Positions 1-7,997 of a stretch of DNA of 53,359 bases are shown in pieces. Under the pieces are notes generated by a model, which was given only the letters and a program-made list of their open reading frames with translations, was not told where the DNA came from and made no database searches. The DNA comes from Microbacterium enclense. GTDB taxonomy: Bacteria > Actinomycetota > Actinomycetes > Actinomycetales > Microbacteriaceae. Made by a program: the position numbers and the translations under genes. The first letter of the stretch is position 1. The number at the start of each line of letters is the position of its first letter. The DNA lies in the NCBI RefSeq assembly GCF_001456955.1, contig NZ_KQ758472.1:277994-331352 (forward strand). Reading direction: 5' to 3'.

Positions 1-272
1 GCCAGCACCAGCACGATCAGACCCAGGATCGCGAGGACCACACCGCCGACGATGAACGCCACCGGCTGCAACGCGGTCGGCGCGGTCACGACGGCCTGGA
101 GGGCCTCGCCGGGGGCGACGAGCAGCGGCTGCGCACCGGTGAGGTCCAGGACGATCTCCACCGCGGCATACGCCAGAGCCAGCAGCAGCAGCACGACCAC
201 GACGAGCATGGCCACGGTGCGCGGAGAGTGAGTCTCGCGGCGCACAACGGTGCGAAGGACGGTGTCGGTCAT
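1..272 (-). CDS. DUF6286/AmaP-like membrane protein (partial, C-terminus off the left edge)
   Basis: Last visible gene of an Asp23/Gls24 operon, cut by the window edge; about 90 N-terminal residues are present. The start ATG shares one base with the stop of the upstream Asp23 gene (TGATG), so translational coupling is likely. A basic N-terminus (MTDTVLRTVVRRET) precedes a strongly hydrophobic segment at about residues 18-36 (rich in V and L), then a short extracytoplasmic stretch and a second hydrophobic segment at the cut end. Two membrane helices flanking a small loop is the layout of the DUF6286 / alkaline-shock membrane-anchor (AmaP-like) proteins that hold Asp23 proteins at the membrane. 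The family assignment comes from this topology plus context; the rest of the protein is not visible. Confidence 0.7.
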   Translation of the reverse strand, partial: MTDTVLRTVVRRETHSPRTVAMLVVVVLLLLALAYAAVEIVLDLTGAQPLLVAPGEALQAVVTAPTALQPVAFIVGGVVLAILGLIVLVL

Positions 273-676
273 CACAGCACTCGCTTTCGCTGAGGGGCGC
301 TCGCGCCCGAAATGGTCAGATCCACCCGAGAGATCTCCCGCCCGAATAACCGGGCCAACCGCGACTTCAGCTCCCCCTGAGCCACGCGGGCAGCCTCCAG
401 CACGGGCGTCGCCGCGCGCACCGCCTCGGTGTCGTCGAGGCGCGGGACGGGGAACGGCGTGGTCACGCGCACCGCGGCGGTGTCACGGGCCGAGACGATC
501 TCGACATGCACGCTCTTGGCATCCACCCCGATGATCTCCGCCGCAGCCCGCTCCGCCGTCTTCTGCAGCACACGATCGGCGATGTTCACCCGACCGGCGG
601 GCGTGGTGGCACGCGGCCCGGGGGCGACAGCCGTCGTGCGGCTGCCGCCCGGGGCGGCGGAGGTGACAGTGGTCAC
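272..676 (-). CDS. Asp23/Gls24 family envelope stress response protein (134 aa)
   Basis: Third gene of the operon. The GTG start is preceded by GGAGG at a good distance. The first ~30 residues are a low-complexity Pro/Ala/Thr tail. The Asp23-like core follows, with the typical opening 'GRVNIADRVLQKTAERAAAE' and alternating strands ending in LTISG. Family members are small soluble proteins that coat the inner face of the membrane through an AmaP-type anchor and respond to envelope or alkaline stress. This paralogue differs clearly from the Asp23 gene at 887-1360: shorter, with no acidic tail. The downstream gene at the window edge supplies the probable membrane anchor. Family assignment is good; the exact stress signal is unknown. 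Confidence 0.85.
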   Translation of the reverse strand: MTTVTSAAPGGSRTTAVAPGPRATTPAGRVNIADRVLQKTAERAAAEIIGVDAKSVHVEIVSARDTAAVRVTTPFPVPRLDDTEAVRAATPVLEAARVAQGELKSRLARLFGREISRVDLTISGASAPQRKRVL

Positions 677-701
677 GAAGTCCTCCGAGAGATGACGGTC
701 A

Positions 702-890
702 TCACGAGGTGCTGCGACCGCGGAAAGCGTTCGCGAGGGTGCGGAGATCGAGCTCGCCCGACGCCACGCGGGCGACGACGGCCCCGACCGCCATGAAGAG
801 GGCGACGAGGATGAAGCCCCCGAAGCCGAAGATGAGAGCGCTGAGCGCGAGGACGAGTCCGAACAGCGCTCCCCGGGTGACGGGGGTCAC
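702..890 (-). CDS. Small DUF2273-like membrane protein (62 aa)
   Basis: A short gene lying between two Asp23 paralogues. Its GTG start overlaps the stop of the upstream Asp23 gene by four bases (GTGA), so translation is very probably coupled. The protein has one or two hydrophobic segments covering about residues 8-40, with glycines (LIFGFGGFILVALF), and a short basic C-terminus. Small membrane proteins of the DUF2273 type are usual partners of Asp23/Gls24 operons in Firmicutes and Actinobacteria. The name here rests on size, topology and position rather than on a recognisable motif. Confidence 0.75.
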   Translation of the reverse strand: MTPVTRGALFGLVLALSALIFGFGGFILVALFMAVGAVVARVASGELDLRTLANAFRGRSTS

Positions 891-1360
891 CGGACGCGCT
901 TGTCGTCGTCGTCGTTGTCGTCGTCACCGGGGACGTGCACGTCGTTCACGTCGACGTTGACCTCGACGACCTCGAGACCGACGAGGTGGCCGACGGCGCC
1001 GGCGACGCGCGAGCGCACCTGCTCGGCGACGTCCTGGATCTGGGCGCCGTACTCGACGACGACGGTCACGTCCACGGCGGCCTGGGTCTCGCCGACCTCG
1101 ACCTTGACGCCCTGCGTGAGGTCGGTCGCGTTGATCGCGTCACGGATGGCGCCGAGCGCACGGGCTCCGCCGCCGCCGAGCGCCCAGACACCGTTCACCT
1201 CGCGGGCCGCGATACCGGCGACCTTGGCGACGACCCCGTCGGCGATGTGGGTCGAGCCCGCGGCGTGCGCTTCCTGGCCTCGCGCGCCGAGAGGGCGGTT
1301 CACGCGGGATGCCGCCTGGGGGACGTTCTGCGCAGCGGGGGTGGTGGCGTTCTCGACCAT
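887..1360 (-). CDS. Asp23/Gls24 family envelope stress response protein (157 aa, acidic tail)
   Basis: First gene of the Asp23 operon. After a disordered start, residues ~35-135 form the Asp23 domain: 'STHIADGVVAKVAGIAAREVNGV' at the beginning, and VDVTVVVEYG with a helix rich in V, A and E towards the end. The last ~20 residues form an acidic run (GDDDNDDDDK), which the second paralogue lacks. The upstream AAGGGAACC is a plausible ribosome site. The operon order is Asp23, DUF2273, Asp23, DUF6286. Family members are abundant cytoplasmic proteins tethered to the membrane under envelope stress. The acidic tail might mediate contact with a basic partner such as the R/K-rich end of the small membrane protein (inference). 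Confidence 0.88.
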   Translation of the reverse strand: MVENATTPAAQNVPQAASRVNRPLGARGQEAHAAGSTHIADGVVAKVAGIAAREVNGVWALGGGGARALGAIRDAINATDLTQGVKVEVGETQAAVDVTVVVEYGAQIQDVAEQVRSRVAGAVGHLVGLEVVEVNVDVNDVHVPGDDDNDDDDKRVR

Positions 1361-1683
1361 GGTGGGTTCCCTTCGACAGGTTCTACCCGGACTTCTCCGG
1401 GGCGGCGGATTCGCCTTCGGGTTCTAGACGTACTCGGTGCAGGAAAGATCACGCGGGGCTTGCGCCCGAGGCCGTCATGTGTATCGAGGCGAATAGGCTT
1501 ACGCCGTATATCCCAGTGTTGGCGCGGGCGTCAAGATCGAGCGCCGCTCGCTCGCGAAGGCCAGGCTGGGCACGAGATGGACGGCGGCGCCGTCTGCTCG
1601 GGCCGCGTGAGGTTTCGGCGTCCGGGTACGTCTTCGTCGCGAGGCCGACACCGCGTCGGCCCTCGAAAGGAGCGAGAACCACG
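1361..1683. other. Divergent intergenic region between the Asp23 operon and aqpZ
   Basis: This 323-base gap must hold the promoters for the leftward Asp23 operon and the rightward aquaporin gene. An AAAGGAG ribosome site lies just before the aquaporin ATG. An AT-richer stretch around 1480-1515 (TTACGCCGTATATCCC) is the best place for a promoter, but I cannot fit a convincing -35/-10 pair. No inverted repeat or RNA element stands out. Confidence 0.4.
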
Positions 1684-2499
1684 ATGGGCAAGAAGAAGAA
1701 CGAGACGAAAAGCGAACCGACGCGCGTCGCCGACTCGACGGTTGAACAGCAGAACCAGGCCGCGAGGCAGTGGTCTCCTCTTGCGCGGTACGGCTCGGAA
1801 GCCTTCGGGACCTTTCTGCTGGTGCTCGGGGGCGTGGGGACGGCCCTTTTCGCGGCGAACTTCCCCAGCGCCGACGACAATCAGGTCGGAGTGGGCTTCC
1901 TCGGCGTGGCCCTCGCCTTCGGCCTGACCCTCGTCGCCGGCATCGCCGCGGTCGGTCACATCAGCGGCGGGCACTTCAATCCCGCCGTGACGCTCGGTCT
2001 GCTCGCAGCCGGACGCACCGACGCCCGTCACGTTCCCGGGTACATCCTGTCGCAGGTGCTCGGCGGCATCCTGGCCACCAGCGTCATCGCCCTCGTGCTG
2101 GCCGGTCGACCCGACGGTTTCACCGCTGCACACGAGGCGGGGTTCGCCTCGAACGGGTTCGGTGAGGGCAGCCCCGGAGGCTACGGACTCGGCGCCGTCT
2201 TTCTGACCGAGGCCGTGTTGACCGGTGTGTTCATCGCCGTGATCCTGTCGGTCACCGCCAAGAAGGAGTACGCCACCTTCGCCCCGATCGGCATCGGCCT
2301 CACGCTGACCCTGATCCACCTCGTCAGCATTCCGATCAGCAACACCAGCGTGAACCCCGCGCGCTCGATCGCCACCGCCCTGTATGGCGGCGCACTTCCG
2401 CTCTCGCAGCTGTGGGTCTTCATCACCGCCCCGATCGCCGGCGCTGCGGTTGCCGGGCTCATCGTTCGCACACTCGGACGCCGCGTCGTCGGCTCTTGA
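1684..2499 (+). CDS. aqpZ: Aquaporin, MIP family (AqpZ-like)
   Basis: A membrane channel for water, possibly small neutral solutes. It shows both hallmark half-helix motifs: HFNPAVT (Asn99-Pro-Ala) and SVNPARS (Asn224-Pro-Ala). Six hydrophobic helices surround them. NPARS as the second box and the lack of the large loop insertions of glycerol facilitators favour the AqpZ water-channel side. The first ~32 residues are an unusually charged, hydrophilic N-terminal extension (MGKKKNETK...). The start at 1684 is supported by AAAGGAG about 15 bases upstream. An open frame extends further left but has no such site, so it was not used. It stands alone, followed by an independent TetR gene. Family assignment is secure; solute selectivity is inferred. 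Confidence 0.92.
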   Translation: MGKKKNETKSEPTRVADSTVEQQNQAARQWSPLARYGSEAFGTFLLVLGGVGTALFAANFPSADDNQVGVGFLGVALAFGLTLVAGIAAVGHISGGHFNPAVTLGLLAAGRTDARHVPGYILSQVLGGILATSVIALVLAGRPDGFTAAHEAGFASNGFGEGSPGGYGLGAVFLTEAVLTGVFIAVILSVTAKKEYATFAPIGIGLTLTLIHLVSIPISNTSVNPARSIATALYGGALPLSQLWVFITAPIAGAAVAGLIVRTLGRRVVGS

Positions 2500-2669
2500 C
2501 GGCTTCGCCGCCCCGGCGGCGGACGCGAGCTGGGCCCGGAGACGAATCGGGGTGTCTCCGGGCCCGCCCCTTCACCCCGGGTACCCGACGCGTCGCCGAC
2601 AGCGCAAGCGCCCTGAGGTGCGCGCCCGCGCCGACCAAGATGGGAGGTCACCGAGTCGGAGAGAGGGCC

Positions 2670-3380
2670 ATGGACGAGCAGACCGCAGACGCACCCCGGG
2701 CGAGTGCCCGGCTGGATCGCGAGAGGATCGTCGTCGCCGCCCTGACCCTCATCGACGAACGCGGACTCGCCCATCTGTCGATGCGCAACCTCGGCAAGAC
2801 TCTCAGCGTCGAAGCGATGTCGCTGTATCGCTACGTCAACGGGCGCGAAGACCTGCTCGAGGGGGTCGTCGACCTGCTGATGCACGACCTGACCGCGTCG
2901 CTCATCGAGGCCGCCGGCGACCAGTGGCAGCGGTTCTTGCAGGTGACCGCCCACGAAGTGCGGCGCATCGCCATCGAGCACCCGAAAGCCTTCCCCCTCA
3001 TCGCCACCCGGCATCCGGCTGCCCCGTGGCTGCGTCCGCCGCTGCGCAGCGTCGAGGTGGTCGAAGTCTTCCTCAGCACGTTGATCGGGTTCGGCTTCAC
3101 CGACGAACAGGCCGTCGGCGCGTATCGCTCGTTCAGCAGCTTCCTGCTCGGCAATCTCCTGCTCGAGTCAGCCGTGCGAGGTGCCGACACCGGGCCGGCC
3201 GACGAACCGCTCGACGAGGGCGACGCCGACATCCCGCAGGGTGACGGCTCGCAGAATCTCGAGGCGTCGCCCCAGGTGCGGCGCCTGCGAGCGCTTCTCA
3301 GCGAGGACCACGCCGAGGAGGAGTTCGAGGAGTCCCTCGAATCGCTTCTCGACCGGCTCGACCGCCAACTCTCCCAGTAG
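2670..3380 (+). CDS. TetR/AcrR family transcriptional regulator
   Basis: A 236-residue DNA-binding repressor. The N-terminal helix-turn-helix is clear at about residues 12-60: 'LDRERIVVAALTLIDERGLA', 'LSMRNLGKTLSVEAMSLYRYV', then NGREDLLEGVVD. The larger C-terminal part (TetR_C-like) ends in an acidic, Glu-rich tail (HAEEEFEESLESLLDRL). The start chosen is the ATG preceding DEQTAD, with GGAGAGAGG just upstream; earlier in-frame starts would add arginine-rich read-through of the aquaporin end. The target is not evident. The closest candidates are the acetylxylan-esterase-like gene 66 bases downstream on the same strand, or the gene itself. Confidence 0.88.
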   Translation: MDEQTADAPRASARLDRERIVVAALTLIDERGLAHLSMRNLGKTLSVEAMSLYRYVNGREDLLEGVVDLLMHDLTASLIEAAGDQWQRFLQVTAHEVRRIAIEHPKAFPLIATRHPAAPWLRPPLRSVEVVEVFLSTLIGFGFTDEQAVGAYRSFSSFLLGNLLLESAVRGADTGPADEPLDEGDADIPQGDGSQNLEASPQVRRLRALLSEDHAEEEFEESLESLLDRLDRQLSQ

Positions 3381-3446
3381 CCGGGCGAATCTTCCGCGCG
3401 CACCCCCGGACCGTGCCGTCACGCACTGCCACTACTGTCGATCTTC

Positions 3447-4424
3447 ATGGCCGTGACCTTCACCGACATGCCGCTCGACCTGCTGCGCGCGTACCGCCCC
3501 GCCCTCGTCGAGCCCGACGGACTCGACGCGTTCTGGACCGAGACCCTCGACGCTGCGCGCACCGCCGCCGGTCCCACCCGCCTCGTTCCGGTCGAGGCTC
3601 CGGTGCGGACGCTGAGCGTGTCCGATCTCACCTTCACCGGTTTCGACGGCGACGAGATCCGCGGCTGGGTCGTGCGACCCCACGGCGACGAGGTGCTCCC
3701 CGCGGTCATCGAGTACATCGGGTACGGCGGCGGGCGCGGGCTCCCGGGCGAGCGGGTGAACTGGGCACTCGCGGGCTACGTGCACGTCATCATGGACACA
3801 CGCGGCCAGGGCTCGGCCTGGAGCCTGGGATCCACTCCCGACCCGCACGGCTCGGCCGCCGCGTTCCCCGGCGTCATGACCCGCGGCATCCTGGATCCCC
3901 GCGACTACTACTACCGCCGCCTCTACACCGACGCCGTCCGCCTCGTCGACGAGGTGCGCACGATGGCGGGCGTGGATGCCACTCGGGTCGCCGTGACCGG
4001 CACGAGCCAGGGCGGCGGGCTCGCCATCGCCGCTGCCGCCCTCTCGGGCGACGCCGTCGCCGCCGTCATGCCCGACGTGCCGTTCCTCTGCGACTTCCCG
4101 AACGGTATCGTGCGAACCCCCTCGGCGCCGTTCACCGAGATCACCCGGTTCCTCTCGGTGCACCGCGACGAGGCCGACCGGGTGCTCCACACGCTGTCGC
4201 ACGTCGACGGCGCGGTGCTCGCGCGGCGCATCCACGCGCCGGCGTACTTCTCGGTCGCGCTGATGGACGACGTGGTGCTGCCGTCGGGAGTGTTCGCGGC
4301 GTTCCACGCGCTGTCGTCTGACGACGTCGCGATCGAGGAGTACACCTACAACGGCCACGAAGGCGGCGGACACCGGCACTGGATCAAGCAGGTGGCCTGG
4401 CTCGACGCGCGCCTCGGGCGCTGA
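3447..4424 (+). CDS. Acetylxylan esterase / cephalosporin-C deacetylase family hydrolase (CE7-like)
   Basis: A 325-residue cytoplasmic alpha/beta hydrolase that removes acetyl groups from acetylated oligosaccharides or similar small esters. Family signatures are in order: RGQGS in the substrate-pocket region (about residue 118), the nucleophile elbow GTSQGGG (Ser187), the acidic residue in MDDVV (Asp274/275) and the catalytic His304 in YNGHEGG. These match the AXE1 (CE7) layout and usual length of ~320. There is no signal peptide, as is normal for CE7 enzymes, which act on imported oligosaccharides. It lies 66 bases after a TetR gene, which may control it. Its 3' end faces the convergent thioesterase gene across a GC-rich repeat region. 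Confidence 0.9.
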   Translation: MAVTFTDMPLDLLRAYRPALVEPDGLDAFWTETLDAARTAAGPTRLVPVEAPVRTLSVSDLTFTGFDGDEIRGWVVRPHGDEVLPAVIEYIGYGGGRGLPGERVNWALAGYVHVIMDTRGQGSAWSLGSTPDPHGSAAAFPGVMTRGILDPRDYYYRRLYTDAVRLVDEVRTMAGVDATRVAVTGTSQGGGLAIAAAALSGDAVAAVMPDVPFLCDFPNGIVRTPSAPFTEITRFLSVHRDEADRVLHTLSHVDGAVLARRIHAPAYFSVALMDDVVLPSGVFAAFHALSSDDVAIEEYTYNGHEGGGHRHWIKQVAWLDARLGR

Positions 4425-4460
4425 CCGGCCGCCGCCGTCGGCCACCGCCGCCGGCCCGGC

Positions 4461-4580
4461 GCGGCGGTGCGGCCTCGCGACGCAGCGGACCGGCGCGGCG
4501 GCGCGGCCTCGCGACGCGGCGGACTAGCGCAGCCGCGCGACGCAGCGGCCCGGCGCAGCCGCGCGACGCGGCCGACGAGG
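4461..4580. repeat. GC-rich degenerate tandem repeat, about four units of ~30 bp
   Basis: Between two convergent genes lie about four imperfect units built around GCGACGC[A/G]GCGG followed by CCGGCG, alternating CGGCCTC and CAGCCG lead-ins. There is no credible coding potential. The stretch sits immediately before a long palindrome (4589-4672). It looks like slippage-amplified intergenic DNA at a 3'/3' gene junction. Confidence 0.6.
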
Positions 4581-4588
4581 CTGCGGCC

Positions 4589-4672
4589 GTGACGAGCGGA
4601 GGACAAGGGACGAGCGGAGGACGCTCGCGGCGAATTCGTCCTCCGCTGCTCACCTTCTCCTCCGCTCGTCAC
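4589..4672. repeat. Long nested inverted repeat at a convergent gene junction
   Basis: Outer arms GTGACGAGCGGAGGA (4589-4603) and TCCTCCGCTCGTCAC (4658-4672) are perfect complements of 15 bp. Inside them a second pair, GACGAGCGGAGGAC and GTCCTCCGCTGCTC, is nearly complementary and repeats the sequence of the outer arm. RNA from either strand could fold into one long hairpin. Position between convergent genes suggests a bidirectional transcription terminator, although there is no T-run on either side. It is one of several such elements in this window. Confidence 0.75.
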
Positions 4673-4714
4673 GCCCGTGCGCGCCGCGCGGCCCCGCCCC
4701 ACGTCAGCCGGCGG

Positions 4715-5275
4715 TCACTCCCACACGCTCGGCGCCGGTCGGCGCGTGGAGGGCAGCGCCGACCCCGCGGCCCAGTCGTGCACCCACTCCTCGATGTCGG
4801 GCAGCCCATCCGGGCGCCCGACCGCGGCGAACAGCTCGTCGTGCGGCACCGTGCCGCCGGAGCGGCGGAGGATGCGGGCCCGGATGATCGCGCGGGCGTA
4901 GACTTCGCCGCCGACGAGCGCACGGTGCTCGAGGTAGACCGCCCGGTCGTCGTGGCCGATGAGGCGCGTCTCGAGCTCGAAGCGCTGCCAGAGTTCCAGC
5001 GAGCGTCGGAACGTGATCGTCTCGGCGCCGACGACCGCGTACCACCCCTCCTTCGTCATCGCCGCGACGAGGCCGGCGCGCGTCAAGAGGTCCCATCGGC
5101 CCAGGTCGAAGAGCGAGAGGTAGCGGCCGTTGTTGAGGTGGCGCAAGACGTCGATGTCGGTGGGGAGCACGCGCAGACGGATGCGGGTCACCGTGTTCGG
5201 GTCGATGGGACCCTCGCGACGCAGACGACGGCGGGCACGGACGAGCACGAGGAGCGTGCGCCAGAGGACGTTCAC
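4715..5275 (-). CDS. Hotdog-fold acyl-CoA thioesterase-like protein (THEM6/4HBT-like)
   Basis: A 186-residue protein with a single hotdog domain. The diagnostic segment is 'VLPTDIDVLRHLNNGRYLSL' (about residues 36-55), in which Asp and Asn fall at the positions used for catalysis in 4-hydroxybenzoyl-CoA-type thioesterases (D-x-x-x-H-x-N-N). The following FDLGRWDLLTRAGL helix and FRRSLELWQRFELETRLIG strand match the THEM6-like branch. It probably hydrolyses an acyl-CoA or related thioester in the cytoplasm. It is transcribed alone and diverges from the GNAT gene at 5445. Substrate unknown. Confidence 0.82.
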   Translation of the reverse strand: MNVLWRTLLVLVRARRRLRREGPIDPNTVTRIRLRVLPTDIDVLRHLNNGRYLSLFDLGRWDLLTRAGLVAAMTKEGWYAVVGAETITFRRSLELWQRFELETRLIGHDDRAVYLEHRALVGGEVYARAIIRARILRRSGGTVPHDELFAAVGRPDGLPDIEEWVHDWAAGSALPSTRRPAPSVWE

Positions 5276-5444
5276 GAGGGGCGAGCGTAGCGATCCGACG
5301 ACGAATCCTCCATCTCATTGTGTCCCCTCGACAATCACGGGGTGCGCGTCGCGGAACGGGGCCGCGTCGCACGCTCCTCTACCCCATTCGCAGCGCTGTC
5401 GCCCTCGATTTCACCCTCGCAGGTCCCGCGCGTAGAGTCGCGCC

Positions 5445-5951
5445 ATGACTGCGGAAATCCGAACCGACATCGTCGTCCGTCCGGTGCGCGACGTGGATGC
5501 CGAGGCCCTGGGCCGCGTGCACGCCACCTGCTGGCACGAGACCTACGATCACCTGATCAGCAAGGCGGCCCTCGAGGCCGTCTCCCCCCGCCGCATGGCC
5601 GAGCTCTGGACCCACTGGGCCGCCCAGGGCGACGGGTACCGCATGCACGCCGCCCTCGTCGACGGCGAGATCGTCGGCTTCGTCGGCTCGGGTCCCGCCC
5701 GCGACGACGACGCCCCGCGCGAGCGCGAGCTGTACTTCATCTACCTGCTCGACGCGCACCACGGCACCGGCATCGGCCAGCAGCTCTTCGACGCCGCCGT
5801 CGAAGAGGGCGAAGGCCTGTACCTGTGGGTCGCCGACGACAACCCGCGCGCGCACCGCTTCTACACCCGCAACGGCTTCACGCTCGACGGCGCGACGCAG
5901 GTGCAGCCCTTCCTCGGCGAGGAGCTCACCGAGGTGCGCTTCGTCCGCTGA
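5445..5951 (+). CDS. GNAT family N-acetyltransferase
   Basis: A 168-residue acetyl-CoA-dependent acyltransferase. The GNAT core is visible as '[20 protein letters not shown]' (motif A: the Q/R-x-x-G-x-G/A acetyl-CoA loop, here HGTGIGQ, at about residues 103-110) and '[19 protein letters not shown]' (motif B, ending in the RFYxRxGF signature). The start is an ATG with a TAGAGT -10-like hexamer closely upstream, so the mRNA may begin very near the start codon. Only one base separates its stop from the GTG start of the cofE-like gene, so the two are probably translated together. The acceptor substrate is unknown. Confidence 0.88.
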   Translation: MTAEIRTDIVVRPVRDVDAEALGRVHATCWHETYDHLISKAALEAVSPRRMAELWTHWAAQGDGYRMHAALVDGEIVGFVGSGPARDDDAPRERELYFIYLLDAHHGTGIGQQLFDAAVEEGEGLYLWVADDNPRAHRFYTRNGFTLDGATQVQPFLGEELTEVRFVR

Positions 5952-5952
5952 C

Positions 5953-6705
5953 GTGCTGCAGGTCTGGGCCCTCGACGGCATCCGTGAGATCACCCCGGGA
6001 GACGACCTCGTCGGGGTGATCCTCGATGCCCTCACCGAACCCCTGCACGACGGCGACATCGTGGTCGTCACCAGCAAGATCGTCTCGAAGGCAGAGGGTC
6101 GCGTCATCCGCGCCGACGATCGCGAAGACGCCATCACGCGTGAGACGGTGAGGCTCGTGGCATCCCGGACCTCCCCCACCGGGCACGTCACGCGCATCGT
6201 CGAGAACCCGCTCGGCATCGTCTCGGCCGCCGCCGGAGTGGATGCCAGCAACACCCCCGAGGGCACGGTGCTGCTGCTGCCGGTCGACCCCGACGCGTCG
6301 GCGCGGCGACTCGCCGAGGGCCTGCGCCAGGTGGCGCGGGTCGGCGTCCTCATCACCGACACCCTCGGCCGGGCCTGGCGCGAGGGCCAGACCGATCACG
6401 CGATCGGGGCCGCGGGCGTGCGGGTCTTCGAAGACCTGCGCGGGACCACGGATGCCGAGGGCCGCCCGCTCGTGGTGACCCTGCCGTGCGTGGCCGACGA
6501 GATCGCCGCCGCCACCGACCTCGTCAAGGGCAAGGCGTCGCGCCGGCCCGTCGCGATCGTGCGCGGCCGCGGAGACCTGGTGGGCGAGCTCGACCTGCCC
6601 GGCGCCCGCTCGATCGTGCGCGATCCCGCCCGCGACATGTTCCGCCAGGGCGCCGACGAGGCCTACGCCGAGGGCTTCGCCGCGGGGCGCGCGGCGCGCG
6701 ACTGA
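5953..6705 (+). CDS. cofE: Coenzyme F420-0:L-glutamate ligase (CofE-like)
   Basis: A 250-residue enzyme resembling F420 gamma-glutamyl ligase, which adds L-glutamate residues to F420-0 using GTP. Recognisable parts are the N-terminal '[34 protein letters not shown]' region (family motif [13 protein letters not shown]), [20 protein letters not shown] (metal/GTP site), and [14 protein letters not shown] towards the end. The length matches stand-alone CofE (~245-255 aa), so it lacks the C-terminal FMN domain of mycobacterial FbiB. The GTG start lies one base after the GNAT stop. No other F420 gene is present here, so its pathway partners must be elsewhere. Confidence 0.88.
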   Translation: MLQVWALDGIREITPGDDLVGVILDALTEPLHDGDIVVVTSKIVSKAEGRVIRADDREDAITRETVRLVASRTSPTGHVTRIVENPLGIVSAAAGVDASNTPEGTVLLLPVDPDASARRLAEGLRQVARVGVLITDTLGRAWREGQTDHAIGAAGVRVFEDLRGTTDAEGRPLVVTLPCVADEIAAATDLVKGKASRRPVAIVRGRGDLVGELDLPGARSIVRDPARDMFRQGADEAYAEGFAAGRAARD

Positions 6706-6726
6706 CCGCCGGCCTCGCCACCGCGG

Positions 6727-7323
6727 TCAGCGAATGCCGCGGGCGGCGAGCGCGTCGCCGAGATCGTCGGCGTGACGCAGCGCGAGCACCAGGAACGGCA
6801 TCGCACCACGCGCGAGCGAGGGGCGAAGCCCCCGGGCGCGCTGCGCGTCGCGCACCTCGGTGGCGAGCCGCGCGAGCACCGGAATGGTCGTCAGCGCGAT
6901 CGTCCACAACAGTGCGAGGCGGGCCGGATCGACGCCGACGCGGCGGAGCGGCTCGAATCCGCGCTCGAGCGCGTCGAGCATCGCGGCGACGGGGGTCGTC
7001 AGCGGCACCAGTGCGGCCACGAGCAGCGCCGCGACGACCCGCGCGGTGTTGGCGACGGCGGACTCCAGCCCGAGGAAGAGCAGTTGCCCGGCGGCCGTCA
7101 CGACGATGATCCCGCGCAGCGCCCACGTCTGCCGCAAGAGCTCCGCTGCTCCCACACCGCTCGCGATGTACAGCAGGCACGCGGCCCCCACCGCCGTCGG
7201 CGCGCTCCCCCAGGTGGACGGCAGCGCGGCGAGCACCGCTGCCACGAGGGCCAGGAACACGAGCTTCGGGCCCGCCGGCATCCGGTGCAACCACCCGCCG
7301 CCCGGCCGGTACAGGCTCAGCAC
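6727..7323 (-). CDS. bioN: ECF transporter transmembrane protein (BioN/EcfT type)
   Basis: The T component of the biotin energy-coupling-factor transporter. The 198-residue protein has about five hydrophobic segments, and near its C-terminus the coupling motif typical of EcfT: EVRDAQRARG (an A-R-G motif contacting the ATPase grooves) and a second, ALAARGIR, at the very end. Its start overlaps the bioM stop by seven bases, completing the tightly coupled bioY-bioM-bioN operon. It is shorter than general-purpose EcfT proteins (~260 aa), as expected of dedicated BioN. Regulation is presumably by BioQ at the operators before bioY. Confidence 0.88.
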   Translation of the reverse strand: MLSLYRPGGGWLHRMPAGPKLVFLALVAAVLAALPSTWGSAPTAVGAACLLYIASGVGAAELLRQTWALRGIIVVTAAGQLLFLGLESAVANTARVVAALLVAALVPLTTPVAAMLDALERGFEPLRRVGVDPARLALLWTIALTTIPVLARLATEVRDAQRARGLRPSLARGAMPFLVLALRHADDLGDALAARGIR

Positions 7324-7997
7324 GCCACCGCCCTTTCATAGGCGTCGACGACCTCGTCGGAGATTCCGGATGCCACGACCCGCCCGTCCGAGAAGAGCAC
7401 CGCCCGTTCGCAGCGGCGCGCCAGACCGAGATGGTGCGTCACCACGACAAGGCGGTGCCCCGCGTCGGCGAGCAGATGGTCGGAGACGAGGCGGGCGTTG
7501 CGGGCGTCGAGGAAGGCCGTCGGTTCGTCGGCGACGACGAGGTCGGGCGCGCGGACGAACGCCCCGCACAGGGCGAGCAGTTGCTTCTGACCGCCCGACA
7601 GGTCGTGAGCGGGACGGTCGGCGAGGCCGTCGAGCCCGAAGCGCTCGAGGGCGGTGGCCACGCGCCGGTCGCGCTCCGCGCGCGGGAGCCGGGCGGGGCG
7701 CAGCGACAGCGCGACGTCGTCGGCGACGGTGGGCATGACGATCTGCGCGTCGGGATTGCTCAGCACGAGGGCGACACGACGGCGGAGCTCCGTGGCATCC
7801 CGATCCGGATCGAGTCCGAGCACGCGTAGCTCGCCGGTCGTGTGACGGATGAGCCCGGCGACCAGGCGAGCGAACGTGGACTTGCCGGAGCCGTTGTCGC
7901 CGACCACCGCGACCGAGCGCGCGTCGAGGTCGAGGCTCACCCCCCGGAGCACGTCCCGTGCCCCGAGGCGCGAGGCCACGTCGATGCAGCGGATCAC
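7317..7997 (-). CDS. bioM: ECF transporter ATP-binding protein (BioM)
   Basis: The single ATPase of the biotin transporter, 226 residues. Walker A GDNGSGKST is at about residues 34-42, the Q-loop SNPDAQIV follows, then the signature LSGGQKQLLAL, Walker B LVVADEPTAFLD and the switch VVTHH. GDNGSGKST and the SNPDAQ Q-loop are typical of BioM. The GTG start overlaps the bioY stop by four bases (GTGA); an open frame continuing further upstream is only read-through of bioY in another frame. Partners are bioY upstream and bioN downstream. Confidence 0.92.
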   Translation of the reverse strand: MIRCIDVASRLGARDVLRGVSLDLDARSVAVVGDNGSGKSTFARLVAGLIRHTTGELRVLGLDPDRDATELRRRVALVLSNPDAQIVMPTVADDVALSLRPARLPRAERDRRVATALERFGLDGLADRPAHDLSGGQKQLLALCGAFVRAPDLVVADEPTAFLDARNARLVSDHLLADAGHRLVVVTHHLGLARRCERAVLFSDGRVVASGISDEVVDAYERAVAC

